NCBI GenBank assembly: GCA_907163375.1
Contig: CAJQUW010005303.1
Coordinates: forward strand, 248,001-312,000
Direction of reading: 5' to 3'
Source: Prostheceraeus crozeri
Lineage: Eukaryota > Platyhelminthes > Polycladida > Euryleptidae
Length of the DNA stretch: 64,000 bases
Shown here: one piece after another, positions 1-11,686 of the stretch
How positions within the stretch are numbered: position 1 is the first letter of the stretch
Layout: each line of letters opens with the position of its first letter
Program-made: the position numbers and the translations under genes
The notes under the pieces: generated by a model
The model's database searches: none
Told to the model about the DNA's origin: nothing
The model's input: the letters and a program-made list of their open reading frames with translations, nothing else

Positions 1-926
1 TCGCATACATTCTCAAAGAGGGGAAGATGGACATCATACACTCTCCTTTTTCGACACTTCAAACGCTCATGCAGTCGCTCCACTTCACCCGTCAACCTCT
101 TATTAATAACCTTCACCTCCTCCGTCTCCTTCACCACGCTTCGCATCCGCTCTATCTCTTCATCCTTCCTCGACACACTCGCCTGCAAACTCTCCACCAA
201 ACCTGCCTTCCTCATCAACTCGCTCCTTTCCGCCATCCATTCCTTCTCCTTCTTTCTCAAGCTCTCCAACTCTTCCCTCGTTGCCCTATACCCCTCAACC
301 TTCACCATCAGCTCTTCATTCTCCTTCAAAACTTTTCTATTATTACTTTCCAAAGCCATCACACGATCCTTCATTCTCACAAATACCTCCGTATCATACG
401 CCTCTTGCTGCCGTGGCGATGACGCTGCCATCGGCTTAGCCACTTCCTCCCCCTCCCACTCTTCCTTCAAATCCGCTATGTCCCCAAACAAATCTTCCAT
501 CACCGCATCCAAATCAACATCATCCTTCTTCTTCATTTTCGCTCTCAACTCAACTTCCTCACTCGAACTCCCATCACTCGAAATCACATCACTCGCATTC
601 CTCACCACTTTCTCCCCAATCACGTCCTGAATCGTTGCCACCGCCTTTCTCACCTCTTCCCTTTCCAACAACTCTCCCTCAAACCATGCCTTGAACCCCT
701 TCTCTCCGATGTTCCCACTCTCACACTGCAAATGCGCCTTCATAAATTCCTTCTCATCCCCCATCACACATTTCCGACAAGACACACACAACCTCAACAT
801 CACTTTCCTCTCATGGCCCATCGTCCCCTCTTTTTCTTTTAAATGTTTCTTCAGTTCGCTACCTCTGGCAATCTTGCCACAACTACACTTGCCGACCAAC
901 ATCTTTGCGTTATTCGGTTTTGTCAT
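1..926 (-). CDS. Partial ORF: Cys/His-rich N-terminus plus coiled coil, family unknown
   Basis: Reading from an ATG at 926 down to the window edge gives 308 codons with no stop, so the gene continues outside the window. The N-terminal ~75 residues contain spaced cysteines and histidines (CSCGK, then CVSCRKC, then HLQC) that look like one or two zinc-binding modules. An acidic serine-rich linker (ISSDGSSSEE) follows, then a long Glu/Lys/Arg-rich, Leu-punctuated stretch predicted by eye to be coiled coil (about residues 175-300). Codon third positions are strongly G-rich (GAG, AAG, GTG, TTG), unlike the AT-rich surroundings, which suggests a mobile-element origin. It could be a gag/ORF1-like protein of a retroelement or an unknown host gene. 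The frame was checked line by line; the function is not recognised. Confidence 0.6.
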   Translation of the reverse strand, partial: MTKPNNAKMLVGKCSCGKIARGSELKKHLKEKEGTMGHERKVMLRLCVSCRKCVMGDEKEFMKAHLQCESGNIGEKGFKAWFEGELLEREEVRKAVATIQDVIGEKVVRNASDVISSDGSSSEEVELRAKMKKKDDVDLDAVMEDLFGDIADLKEEWEGEEVAKPMAASSPRQQEAYDTEVFVRMKDRVMALESNNRKVLKENEELMVKVEGYRATREELESLRKKEKEWMAERSELMRKAGLVESLQASVSRKDEEIERMRSVVKETEEVKVINKRLTGEVERLHERLKCRKRRVYDVHLPLFENVC

Positions 927-1632
927 GATAATTCTGTAAAGATAGAGTAAAATTTGATAGCAAGTGTTTATAGGATACTACTTGCTGATATGCATTGAAA
1001 GACTAAGTCACCAAACATTTGATAGCAAGTCAGCAACCGTTTGGGTGTTAAGCTCTTGAATCCGTTACAGGCATTACTCAGAGGGGATCTTATCCCAGCT
1101 CCAAGGCCTCGACCCACAAATCCAACCTCGATCGGACAGAGCGTGCGTCATATCACTGTGTTGGTATCCGGGTCCCAGTTTTGACATGAAAACCGGTGGA
1201 GTTATTTACAAGAGGAAACGACCCAAGTCACAGAGACTCATAAACGACTGCTTTTTATTCAAAAACTTCAATTATTATCATTAAATATGAATTTAAATTT
1301 TTCAGTATTTTAGTACTACTCATAAAACGTTTATAAGTAGTCTGTCACCTTCAGCATAGCAAACGCTGTCGAATGTTTTTTGAATCAAGTCTAAAGGACT
1401 TGTAGAAGCAAAGTTATAGCCGTTTGAAGATTTCGGCCTACTATCATCAAATGGTCATGCTATACTGACTAACCTATAAGTCTGACACCTTAGCTGATAT
1501 CAGCAATGTAAAGTCAGAAGTCCGATATCGGACCTCAAGAGAAACGACTTACCTGTAGTCAGTTTCTCAACTTAGTGAAATTCCTCTCCCGATCCCGTTC
1601 TTATATACCCTGTGAATATGCAATCGATAAGA
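927..1632. other. Region upstream of the partial ORF, no gene seen
   Basis: No coding region was recognised. The 13-mer TTTGATAGCAAGT occurs twice (953-965 and 1018-1030) just upstream of the minus-strand ORF start, so it may belong to the leader or terminal repeat of the element that carries that ORF. Confidence 0.35.
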
Positions 1633-3333
1633 GGGGGGGGGTCAGTGAAATTTGATGAAAAATGTTTTGGTGACGGTCCCAGGTCGAAATTCCACACTTT
1701 GGAAAATTTTCAAAATTTTACCCATACAAAGTCACTCTGACACTTAGGATTTTTTCAGGTGAGCGAGATCCGACCTAAAATCTTGTAACCGCTCTAACTT
1801 TTGAACGAAGACAGATAGGAACAAGCCGATTCTTTCACTGAATTTGTCTCACTCTTAGCTTTCAAACGAGCTATTGCACGACAAAATCCGTCCACTAGAA
1901 GCCAAGATCGAAGCTAGCTGTCCAGAGGGGGGGGGACGTCAGTGAAATTTCAAAATTTGATGAAAAATGTTTTGGTGACGGTCCCAGGTCGAAATTCCAC
2001 ACTTTGGAAAATTTTCAAAATTTTACCCATACAAAGTCACTCTGACACTTAGGATTTTTTCAGGTGAGCGAGCTCCGACCTAAAATCTTGTAACCGCTCT
2101 AACTTTTGAATGAAGCCAGATAGGAACAAGCCGTTTCTTTCACTGAATTTGTCTCACTCTTAGCTTTCAAACGAGCTATCGCACGACAAAATCCGTCCAC
2201 TGGAAGCCAAAATCGAAGCAAGCTGTCCAGAGGGGGGGGGTTAGTGAAATTTGATGAAAAATGTTTTGGTGACGGTCCCAGGTCGAAATTCCACACTTTG
2301 GAAAATTTTCAAAATTTTACCCATACAAAGCCACTCTGACACTTAGGATTTTTTCAGGTGAGCGAGCTCCGACCTAAAATCTTGTAACCGCTCTAACTTT
2401 TGAACGAAGACAGATATGAACAAGCCGTTTCTTTCACTGAATTTGTCTCACTCTTAGCTTTCAAACGAGCTATGGCGCGACAAAATCCGTCCACTGGAAG
2501 CCAAAATCGAAGCAAGCTGTCCAGAGGGGGGGGGACGACAGCGAAAATTTTTTCTCTCCGATGGCGTTCAAATTCACCATACGGATGCAGAATTTCACGC
2601 TGAATCCGAATCTGGCCTCCGTTTTCTCATCCGATGCTTCGTTTGGGCGCTACACACCAAAACGTCCCAAATTCTAACTCTGTCGTTTTTTCGAAAAATG
2701 TTGAAAATTTTTTCTCACCGATTGACTTGAAACTCACCATACAGATAGAGAATTTCACGCTGATTCCAAATCTGAAATCCGTTTTCCCATCCGATGCTTC
2801 GTTTTGGCGCTACAGCCCAAAACGTCCAAAATTCTAACTCTGTCGTTTTTCGCCAATGTCCCAAAATCTTAAATGGCGTCTCACATCTAAACGAAGACAG
2901 ATAGGAACAAGCCGATTCTTTCACTGAATTTGTCTCACTCTTAGCTTTCAAACGAGCTATGGCACGACAAAATCCGTCCACTGGAAGCCAAAATCGAAGC
3001 AAGCTGTCCAGGGGGGGGGGACGTCAGCGAAAATTTTTCTCTCCGATGGCGTTCAAATTCGCCATACCGATGCAGAATTTCACGCTGAATCCGAATCCGG
3101 CCTCCGTTTTCTCATCCGACCACTCCTTCCACTCGAAACAGCCCATTTTACAACCCAACATTCAGCAGATTGCACGAAAAACATCACACACTATAGCCTC
3201 AAGACTAATCCTGGCGGCCGCCCAAGTCCACCACGACACTCTGTCGTTCCAGAGGGGGGGGACGTCAGCGAACAGTTTGCGAACCAACCTGGCCGGCACA
3301 CCACGACAGACCTCTGTCGTTCCAGAGGGGGGG
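1633..3333. repeat. Tandem ~300-bp repeat array with G-run junctions
   Basis: Runs of 7-10 G occur at 1633, 1927, 2232, 2526, 3011, 3254 and 3327. The first four are 294-305 bp apart and separate near-identical units, each containing GACGGTCCCAGGTCGAAATT, a CAAAGTCACTCTGACAC block and CAAACGAGCTAT before TCCAGAGGGGG. After 2,534 the array changes to a related unit (CTCCGATGGCGTTCAAATTC, AATTTCACGCTGA) that also occurs twice before 2,870 and again after 3,020. The last two G-runs follow a shorter unit with CTCTGTCGTTCCAG. Short ORFs on both strands across this array are by-products of the repeat. Confidence 0.85.
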
Positions 3334-3689
3334 CGCCGGTCGAGTGTTCGCCGTTTTCTTACTACTAGTATCCAGACATTTGTTGAAAAGCTATATGTGC
3401 AATAGCATCTTCTGCATCCTAAAGGACCTGAGTCATCATCTGAGCACCATCCTTCACCGAGATTTCTGTCCATTTAGCTCAGTATCTCTCAGGACTGTGG
3501 GTCCGCAGCAGCCTGTTGCGTCCAGGTCCTCACCACAAAGCTGCTACTTTCCGTCTTCGCCTTGAACTTCTTGATCATAATCTTCAAAGTTTAGCACCGG
3601 CCTTCACAAGAAATTTCCTCATCGATGGCTCAACGGCATCCCACTTCAAAAGATATTAGCTCTCATTTCCACCCTGCGGCAAATTCCTC
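3334..3689. other. Spacer, nothing recognised
   Basis: No gene, RNA or repeat structure was recognised between the G-run array and the retroelement relic. Overlapping short ORFs on both strands show no family motifs. Confidence 0.3.
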
Positions 3690-4330
3690 ATACTAAGCAG
3701 CTTGCCTGTCATGGTTATCCCCTATGAGTTCTTCCCGGGGAACGTTTAGTTCGCCCATAATCATTCTCCTTCCAGTCGCGTTGATTAATACTAAATCAGG
3801 CCGTTGGTCAGACAGGGATAATTCATCTGACAGCAGTCTACCTACTCGAACTTCCCACTTCCGCGGAAGAGATCGAGACACATGAAGAGATGTTCGATTC
3901 TTATACCCACTGCACGAAGCGCATTTCCGCTACATATTTGTTGGTTATCACTGTATCTGAGACTGCCTCCACAGTTGATTGCAGTGCCAAACCGGGCGGA
4001 ATGTATACCATCAACTCTGCACTCCGCAGTCCCACTTAGCAAACCATAGAGGATATGACAAAGATTGGTAGACAGACCCCACATATAACACTGAGGGACC
4101 ATCCCAATTCCACAAAGATTCAAGTTATTCCGGCATGGAACCCACTATTCGTCCATCGAAGCTTCCGCTTCATCCGCCAGTAATCAGTGTTCCACCAATC
4201 GGCCCATGAAATCTTCTCCAGTTTAGCCATCTTCCCATTTTAACAGAGTTTCCCGCATCTGCGGTGACATAAAGCGGTGCGAGGTAGCACGCACATCAGA
4301 CCAAGTCAAGAGACGTGGCTCAGAGTCTCC
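3690..4330 (-). pseudogene. Decayed retroelement C-terminal region
   Basis: On the minus strand, broken frames recall the C-terminal part of an animal retroelement polyprotein: a CHIL motif after a cysteine region (~4,050), then an open stretch 3,881-3,693 with RPDLVLINATGRR and GELNVPREE. These match the D-x-V-L ... E-L-T-V-P-W-E pattern of the nuclease-like tail in many such elements. An in-frame TAA near 3,901 and at least two frame changes interrupt it. The family call comes from remembered motif patterns, not from a search. Confidence 0.5.
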
Positions 4331-4487
4331 GACACGAAGTTCTCGGAAGAAGAGGGTTATTCTGGGTGTCTTTTCGATCCGTGATGCTCCATTTCCTGTG
4401 TAGGGTGAGAGCTGAATTCGTGTAGCCCTCCGTCAGATGATCGCTGTATTCCGGGGTTTGCTTGCACCACCTACAAAAGTTGGTATT

Positions 4488-4800
4488 TAAGGGTTAACTC
4501 CCCCACTCACACACGTTTTCAAATGTGCCTAAAATCCGTAAATTGGAATTAATCGTCACAAAACTTAAGTTACACGTAGTTGGGGATATTTTCTATCTGC
4601 ATGCAATGTACCGGTATTATGCAAACCGGACAAGTAGTTTTTGAACTACAGACGATCACGTGAAGTGTAGCGATATCAGCAGCTTGATCTGACACCTGTT
4701 CAGCGCATTATTATTGCTCGTGCAGGTATTGTGCTCTCTCCCTTCATCTTTTCGTCTGCAATTTCAAATATTCCCACCACTACCTTACTATTACGCTTCA
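4488..4800. repeat. Dispersed repeat, copy A (partner at 29,755-30,040)
   Basis: This segment aligns by eye with 29,755-30,040 in the same orientation. Shared anchors are TCGTCACAAAACTT, GCAGCTTGATC, GACAAGTA and a CTCTC..CTTC tail ending in CCCACCAC. Identity is only moderate, so this is an old dispersed repeat. No coding potential was seen. Confidence 0.6.
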
Positions 4801-4920
4801 CCATCACGAAAAGCATCAATAAAAGCAGAAAACTAGTCTAGTATTCTTCTTTTTGTGTTACCGACAAGGTGTGTTGGTTTCGACACAGAATGAGCACAAT
4901 GTGAGACTTATTTCTTGAAT

Positions 4921-5025
4921 TGCCGGTACAGTAGTTGTATTTGCTGCTTCTTTCTCATGGTCACTTGAAGGCGGGACTTACATAAAACTTGAGCGTGATG
5001 AGTCATGGCATTACTCGAGTGCTCG
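4921..5025. repeat. Dispersed repeat, copy A (partner at 37,038-37,100)
   Basis: GTATTTGCTGCTTCTTTCTC followed by AAAACTTGAGCGTGATGAGT corresponds to 37,045-37,095 (GTATTTATTGTTTCTTTC, then AAAACTTGAGCATGATGAGT). Copy A has a short extra stretch between the two blocks. It is probably part of the same old repeat family as 4,488-4,800. Confidence 0.5.
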
Positions 5026-6203
5026 ACGGTACAGGAAGCTCTGTAAGTTATACCCACAGAATTAGATTCATCTGCGCGCGCCTCGGTTTCCTAGAAAGGA
5101 AGAATTGTATGTAACCTTAATATCGAAATGGCACATATCACAGAATTAGACAACTTGCTCCTTCTCGAATGGATAATTCGTGTATCGCTTGCTATTGGAA
5201 ATGGCAAACAATAAGCTGTCAGCAAAGGACACCAGAGCCAGTGAGAGATGCGTGCGTGCTGTGATATCACGTCGCACACACCAAAACACTCATCGATGCG
5301 TGGCTTCGATTCAATGTATGCACTATACAGTGAGCAATGCCGAGGAGAGGATCATCAAGTGAACTAATTTTCGTACGCCTGCTACTTTCTTTAATAATGA
5401 TCGGAAGGGCCAACATTTTGGAGAAAACTTGTGGGCAATGATCTGAATTCTTCGAATCTGAAGGAATTTTGGCAATCGAAGCACTTTTCTGGAACTCACA
5501 TTAATCCGCAAGCGACGCAGGACTTTTTTCCTATCTCTGTAAGGTATAAGGAATTCCTTTTTGCCCACTTAATAGGTTCCTCGATGTGCCGTCGATTTCG
5601 TATTAATCACACTTCTAGCAAACCGAAGCAGATAAACAAAATATTTAATTCTGTGCGTCCACATCTCTCAACATCGACACAATTCCCTATTAAAACTTAA
5701 AGCCATGTCCGAAGTAAGCATAAGATACGCAACAAGCACACGTCCGTGAGTGTTCATTAGCGCATCACTTAACTTTTAGCTTTTAGCTGATAAACAAAAT
5801 ATTTAATTCTGTGGTTATACCGAATCCGATGCCGATGACGATATAAAATTAGACCATTGATGAGAGTGTGATGTTGAGTGTCCGATTTTATTATGTGAGC
5901 ATAATAAGCGCATCTTTACATGCTCCAAACGCGCATGTATAATCAACGATCCCGATCATGTACTGTCTTAAATGTGGTTTACAAAGGAGTCTGTAATGTG
6001 TGATGGCTTTTACGTAGGCAGCATCACCTGTTTCTTCCATGATCGAGTATTAGAGCACATACAGGCAAGTAGAGCTGCAATTATATTCCTACATACTCCC
6101 AATTCTCATAATCAGCATCCCAAGGACATACTTACATTTACCATCGTAATTCGCCACCAAAGTGAAATCCGTTGACGAATTGCCGAAGCCATTACTATAA
6201 GGC
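5026..6203. other. Intergenic, no gene recognised
   Basis: Only short overlapping ORFs with no family motif occur. The sequence GATAAACAAAATATTTAATT appears twice (about 5,631 and 5,789), a local short direct repeat. Confidence 0.4.
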
Positions 6204-6211
6204 AACTAAAA

Positions 6212-7969
6212 CAGGGTTGTCTTTTTTGCCGGCAAAAACTGGTAAAAACCGGCTAAAACTAAAATTCCGAGAAATATGTCTTTTTCTTCACGAAATGATT
6301 GACAGCAAGTTGGGGTTTGAGTATCACGATGCATGCTGGTTTGCAGTTTGCAACTCTTATCTTGCAAAACATGACATTCATTCTGTGATAGAACCACATG
6401 ATATGTTTTTATCACGAACGACTTACGATGTTGTCTTTGTTTACGATTGCTCTGCCCTTTTCTTGTGCCTTTAAAACAAATTTAGACTTCAGCACCATTT
6501 TGGCCTATTAGTTCATGTAGCAGAAGTTGCTAGATGCTCCCAGAATTGTCATTAAATGAATGAAAATAATGAAAATAAACATATGAATAAAACTGGTTTA
6601 TATAGAACTAAATTAAGCATTTGCCACTTCATGTGCACGAGCTTCAATAATCCCACTGTTATTCTTCTGTGTTGAGTGTTCAGCAAGAATGTAGAGAGTA
6701 TTTTAATAGTAGCTTAGGTTTCATCAGATCTAGATTTGAACCCAGGTCTCATGAAGGCAGAGAGAACACTCTATCAAAAAGCCTCTGCACCGGAAAATCT
6801 CATCTCCCAAATCAAGCAATGTGCAATAATCACTTTTAGAATACATTTCTACTTTTTTAGAAATATACTAAATGTACTAATGCCTGTGATTGGAGCAGAG
6901 AATGTTGATAAAGTAAGGTATAGTGTGAACAGTTTCAGTTTTAATCTCTACAAAAGAACATTTTCAGTAAGCTGCAAAATTTATCGTTGTTAAACAGAAT
7001 CTGAGAGCGACAAACAATTGTGACATTATTGTGATATTCAAGTTTGTTTAAAGTTCTCTCGAATTTCCATATTTTGAGCTCAAATCATAACTTTACTTTC
7101 GGTATAAAATTCAATTAATATCACCTTATCTTCTAAATATGTGAGGGTAAATTACCATGACATGAAAGATGCTGAAGGGCAATATTTTTAATCTTGCCTT
7201 TCTGGGAGTGCAGGATAAATTTCATAGAAATATTCGTATAATCACAATGGCTATAGTACATTTGAGGCACATTTAGAAGACAAGCTATTCTATGAGATAA
7301 GCAAGCAGGTTAATCGTAGAAGTCCGAGGCCAGATTTCTACATTTTCTTGCCTTTCTATCTTCATGGAATGCCTGCTTTCGGTCTTTTATATAGAGCCAA
7401 GTTTTGAATGCAGTTGGAAAGAGCCAATATTGAAAGATGGTGGTTTTATTTTCTTTTTGTTATTTTCTACAATTGATTTCACTTAACATTAGTTAACTAT
7501 CTTCAGGAAGGAAATGTGGTCTACATTCAAAACGTGAAATATAGCTAAGACAATATATTCAATATAGCCAAGTGATTTCCTTCCAGCATGGACGTCTATT
7601 GCTTGTTACAATGAATAAAATTTATGAAGCAGCAAAATGCGTGCACGCCTAAAAAATGCACAGCAGCTTTATAGCAATATTTTTCATAATAATTCATGTT
7701 CGCACACCGAGCCTATACTTGGAACATGTTATTGATTGAAATGTGATATTGATAAGGCTTGAATTGTGAAAACACAGGCCAAAATGTTTATCGAATGATG
7801 AAAAAGTAAAATGAACTTATTGCGACTAGCGTTCATCATGACGATGATCCCTTATATTGAATGTACCAAAAAAATAGTTAAATAGCTGGAAAAATAGTTT
7901 TAGCCAGTTTTTGCCAGTTTCAGCCGAAAAGTGGTGACAAAAGCTGGTGGTTTTTACCGGCCAACCCTG
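6212..7969. mobile_element. Non-autonomous hAT-type DNA transposon, 1,758 bp
   Basis: The left end is CAGGGTTG and the right end is its reverse complement CAACCCTG. Both termini continue into matching subterminal blocks (GGTAAAAACC, AGTTTTTGCC/GGCAAAAACT, GGCTAAAACT). The element is flanked by a perfect 8-bp direct repeat, AACTAAAA, at 6204-6211 and 7970-7977. An 8-bp duplication with CAGGG-type ends is diagnostic of the hAT superfamily. No transposase frame survives inside; the 60-100 codon ORFs within it have no hAT motifs, so this is a non-autonomous or decayed copy. Confidence 0.9.
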
Positions 7970-7977
7970 AACTAAAA

Positions 7978-8950
7978 CCACCTCTGAATGGCAAAGAGGA
8001 GTTTATTTACCATAGTTTGTGCATATGTCATTGATTTATGTACGTAATTAGTTTACCTTTGTTGCTCCATTGGTCATGTTGTTAAATGCATTCACATCAT
8101 TGTTGCATTTTATTTTGATCATTTATGCATATATTTTGAAAATAGTTTCTAGACATTTGTAGCTGTGCATTCACTCTTTTATAGATTTTATGTCTTGATT
8201 GTCGTGCATCTTGGTAGTGTGATTTTGATCGATAACTTGAGTGTCAATATAGTCAATTCACCTGGCATTGAATGCTTGACCAGCATAACTATAAAAAAGT
8301 GCCTGACGACGAAGTAGTGCCTCGGCACGTCGCTGAGAAATCGCATTTATTTGGTAGATTGATCTTTTACCTGGAAAATTGTTTATGTGATTTCCTTTAT
8401 TAGAGCATTCCATCGTCTTTTGATAAACACGAGTATACCCTTGCCTTTTTAACTCAATGAACGATTATGTACTTTTCCCTCCTTTTCTTGCTACCAGAGG
8501 TGCGGCATTTATTTAAAAGTTCACCTTTCAGCTGCGACGCTTATTAGAGGGCATAAAATTGCGTCTGTAATTGCAGTTTTCCAGACAAAGACTGTTGTTT
8601 GATCGAAGCTGACGCAATAGAGTGCAAAAAAATGGAACACACATTTGTCTTCATTTCAGTTATTTTCTTATTCAACAATTAATATTTAAATTGACAGATT
8701 TTTTCAATCAGTTCAATTAAAATACAATTAATGTTTCCCAATCCCTGCAGCTATATAACTGTGTAAATTGCCTAAATCACACACTTTCACTAAATTTCTA
8801 CGTCAGCAAAGAGGAAGCAGACAACGCACCTCTGCTTCATGTTGATTCCACATCTTGCGTCATTCGGAAGTCAGATAAATCGAACTGACGGAACGGATAG
8901 ACTCTGCTGGAACTCTCAGTTAATTAGAACTCACACATTTTAGTCAGAAG
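7978..8950. other. Intergenic, hairpin-rich motif near 8,303
   Basis: No gene was recognised. At 8,303-8,345 CTGACGA is followed by a strong stem (GTGCC/GGCAC inside CGAC/GTCG) and then GAGAAA. This loosely resembles a decayed hammerhead core but is not convincing alone. A short piece at 8,500-8,560 resembles one end of the 90-bp GTATTT elements listed below. Confidence 0.35.
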
Positions 8951-8992
8951 TCATCATCATCATCAGGGTATCTCTCTCTCTCTCTCTCTCCC
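8951..8992. repeat. Microsatellites (CAT)n and (TC)n at LINE 3' end
   Basis: CATCATCATCATCA is followed after a few bases by an uninterrupted (TC)n run. Read on the minus strand these form a GA-repeat and a TGATGATGATG tail directly after the RTE-like fragment. Simple-repeat tails of this kind are typical 3' ends of RTE-type LINEs. Confidence 0.75.
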
Positions 8993-9545
8993 TTATGAGG
9001 AACCCCATTCAAAGCGTCCACAAAACTTTGTCTTTTGCCATGCGGCTGCATGTGCGTCCGATGTTGCGTTATAGATCGTAGCGTCATCTTGATTTTGGTC
9101 GTCCACGTAATCTTTTGTAGTTGCGCGGAGTCCATTCTGTAACCCGTGTTGTCCATCGGTTGTCATTTCGTCGTGCCACATGTCCTGCCCATCGAATATA
9201 TGCTCTCCCGAATACACTGGATGATGTCCGTGACCCCTACCTGCTGACGGATCCAACTGGCTCTCCTGTCACGAAGTGCAATACCCATCATTATCCACTC
9301 CATTTTCCGTTGAGTTGTGACGAACTTCTCCAATTGTGCATCATTTAGCGACCTTGTTTCGCTGTCATGTGTTATAGTAGGAAGAATACATTCGTTTCTC
9401 TTTATTTTCATGGGAAACTTCTTATCTCGCATAATGTCGCCAAGCTTCCGGAAGGCATTCCATCCAAGAGTGATCCTTCACCGCAATTCCATCAACTGAT
9501 TGTGATCTTTAGTCTGCATCTGGTCAAGGTGTACATATTTGTTGA
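8960..9545 (-). pseudogene. 5'-truncated RTE-like LINE, reverse transcriptase C-terminus
   Basis: Minus-strand frames give the tail of a non-LTR reverse transcriptase: RITLGWNAFRKLGDIMRDK, then ECILPTITHDSETRSL (the family's C-x-LP-x-x-T-YG-x-E-T-W-x-L), then MEWIMMGIALRDRRASWIRQ and GVTDIIQCIRE. An in-frame stop upstream and frame changes after ~9,165 break it. The catalytic FADD core is absent, so this is a 5'-truncated, dead insertion. It ends in the simple repeats at 8,951-8,992, which fits RTE/BovB-like elements. Confidence 0.75.
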
Positions 9546-9795
9546 TTTCTTTGAGGTAGGGTTTAATATATTCTCGAATTACAAGTATTCGTTTCCGGTG
9601 AGGGCACGAAATCGTGTATCAGATTGCGTCGTGAATTCTTTTCTGTTCGAATTGCATTACTCGTATTACCGCATTTCCTCTTATAGACGTCTCCCTTTAA
9701 TAAACGCCGCACCTCTGATACCAAGAAAATTAGAAGAGAGTAACTTAGTGTAGTACATATCTCGTTCATTCTATCCAAAATAAACAAGAATATAG

Positions 9796-10238
<443 letters not shown>

Positions 10239-10570
10239 ACAGCAAGCGCTAGTGAGCGCAAACTAGCGGTAGAACTGGGTCACGGGGAGATGTCATGACC
10301 CATTACGCTCAAGTTTTGTGTGAGTCTCGCCTTCAAGCGACGATGGGAAAGAAATAGCAAATAGAAACACTAGACCGGTAAGTCAAAAGAAATAAGTTGC
10401 GCCCTGCTTTCAACATGCATGGAAGGTACTAGGCCTTGTCGGCAATGAATAAATCGGTAATGTAGTAGGAAGAATATTTTACGAGTTTTCAGCTTGTTGA
10501 CATCTATCCGAAGAGCTCATATGTAATCATTGTTGCTAATCAATTTGGAAACTTTCATGAGGAAAATCGA

Positions 10571-10660
10571 GTATTTTAATAGGCGCTGTCCTCTATTATG
10601 CCCAGCGGTTAGAATTGAGTGATTATTAAAAGACGCCGCTGCGTTTATTAGAGGAAATAC
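10571..10660. mobile_element. 90-bp palindromic MITE-like element, copy 1
   Basis: The ends are GTATTTTAATAGGCGC on the left and, in reverse complement, GTATTTCCTCTAATAAACGC on the right. The copy at 36,759-36,848 has the same length and the two end types in swapped order. The element is too small to code and is probably a miniature inverted-repeat element. A half-copy (GCATTTCCTCTTATAGACG) lies at about 9,671-9,715. Confidence 0.6.
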
Positions 10661-11109
10661 GACAGTCACAAAACTTGCATATAATAGATTTTCTTATTAA
10701 AAATTATTTAATTAGTAAAGAACATAAACCTAACAAATTATCAGAAGTTGACTCACGAAGCATCGTTTCATAGACCTAAGTACACAGTCATCTTATCTTC
10801 AAATTATGTCAAGGAATGCGACATTTTGTCATTTTTATTAAGAGATTTGAAATATTGACAATCTATTCATTATCTGTAGGTCTACTGATTAAAATTTTCA
10901 ATGTAAATCTCTTGTTTCAGCAGAATCCTCAGATAAGAGCGACCGATCTTCTTTGGTTATCGATGAGGAGGATATACCAGAGGAATTACTGGCTCCGGAT
11001 CGGTAAGTGATTACTAGGAGATAATTGACTTGGGGTTACTTCGTTCTAGTTTGTTCTAGTTTATATTTCACTCATTTCTCGTTCAAACCCATTTGCACCA
11101 TCCTCGAGG
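10661..11109. other. Intergenic, no gene recognised
   Basis: AT-rich sequence with no recognised motif. A short open stretch at 10,816-11,010 has no family features. Confidence 0.35.
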
Positions 11110-11379
11110 TTGGGTGGTGACGCAATGGCCTCGTGGTAGAGTGTTCGCTCTGCTTCCGGGAATCCTGGGATCGAACCCTGATCGGGAAAAACCCAGTTCC
11201 CCAGACAAGGGGAGAAAACCGTGTTCGCAGAGTGTGTGACCATTGGCGTTATTCGAGGTGAGACGACTCTGCTTGAATCACGTCGCTGCGCGTGCGTCGT
11301 AGACCCTTTGTGTCACATTATGAGAAGGATCACGGGAGAAGACAAGCGAAGTGAATCTATATTTTTCATCTCCAACTCT
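11110..11379 (+). mobile_element. tRNA-derived SINE-like element
   Basis: A pol III type-2 promoter is visible: A box TGGCCTCGTGGTAGAGTG (about 11,127) and B box GGGATCGAACCC (about 11,168), about 40 bases apart as in a tRNA gene. The tRNA part cannot close an acceptor stem. It runs on into a non-tRNA body (CCCAGTTCCCCAGACAAGG and beyond), which marks a SINE rather than a functional tRNA. The 3' boundary is approximate. Confidence 0.6.
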
Positions 11380-11554
11380 GTGGTCTCCGTGGCATAGTGG
11401 TTAAGTGCTTAGCCTAGCGATCTTTTGGTCCAGAGGTCGAGCCCCGAAGATGTCATTGGAAGTCGGCAGGAAGGGCCTCCGGACTAAAAGTACTACAACG
11501 CTCCATAAGTCTGACTATATCAGCACCGTCCAAGCCCCAAGTATGGGGAGTAGT
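11380..11554 (+). mobile_element. tRNA-derived SINE, family 2, copy 1
   Basis: TGTGGTCTCCGTGGCATAGT gives an A-box-like GTGGCATAGTGGTTAAGTGC. AGGTCGAGCCCC provides a B box. The body contains GTCGGCAGGAAGGGC and CTACAACGCTCCATAAGTCT. The same sequence recurs at 14,203-14,381 and 21,556-21,707, confirming a dispersed family. Confidence 0.75.
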
Positions 11555-11686
11555 GACGTAAAAACTTCTTGTTTTTTTATAACTTATTTGTTGATATTTT
11601 GACTTGATGACGAATTCAAAATTCACACTGGTGAGGTACAATTGCTCCGGAATGTATGAAAATCTTGTTTGAAATATCGTAATTAT

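Noticed and set aside
11110..11200. Functional tRNA gene
   Set aside because: A and B boxes are present, but no acceptor stem closes and the sequence continues as a SINE body.
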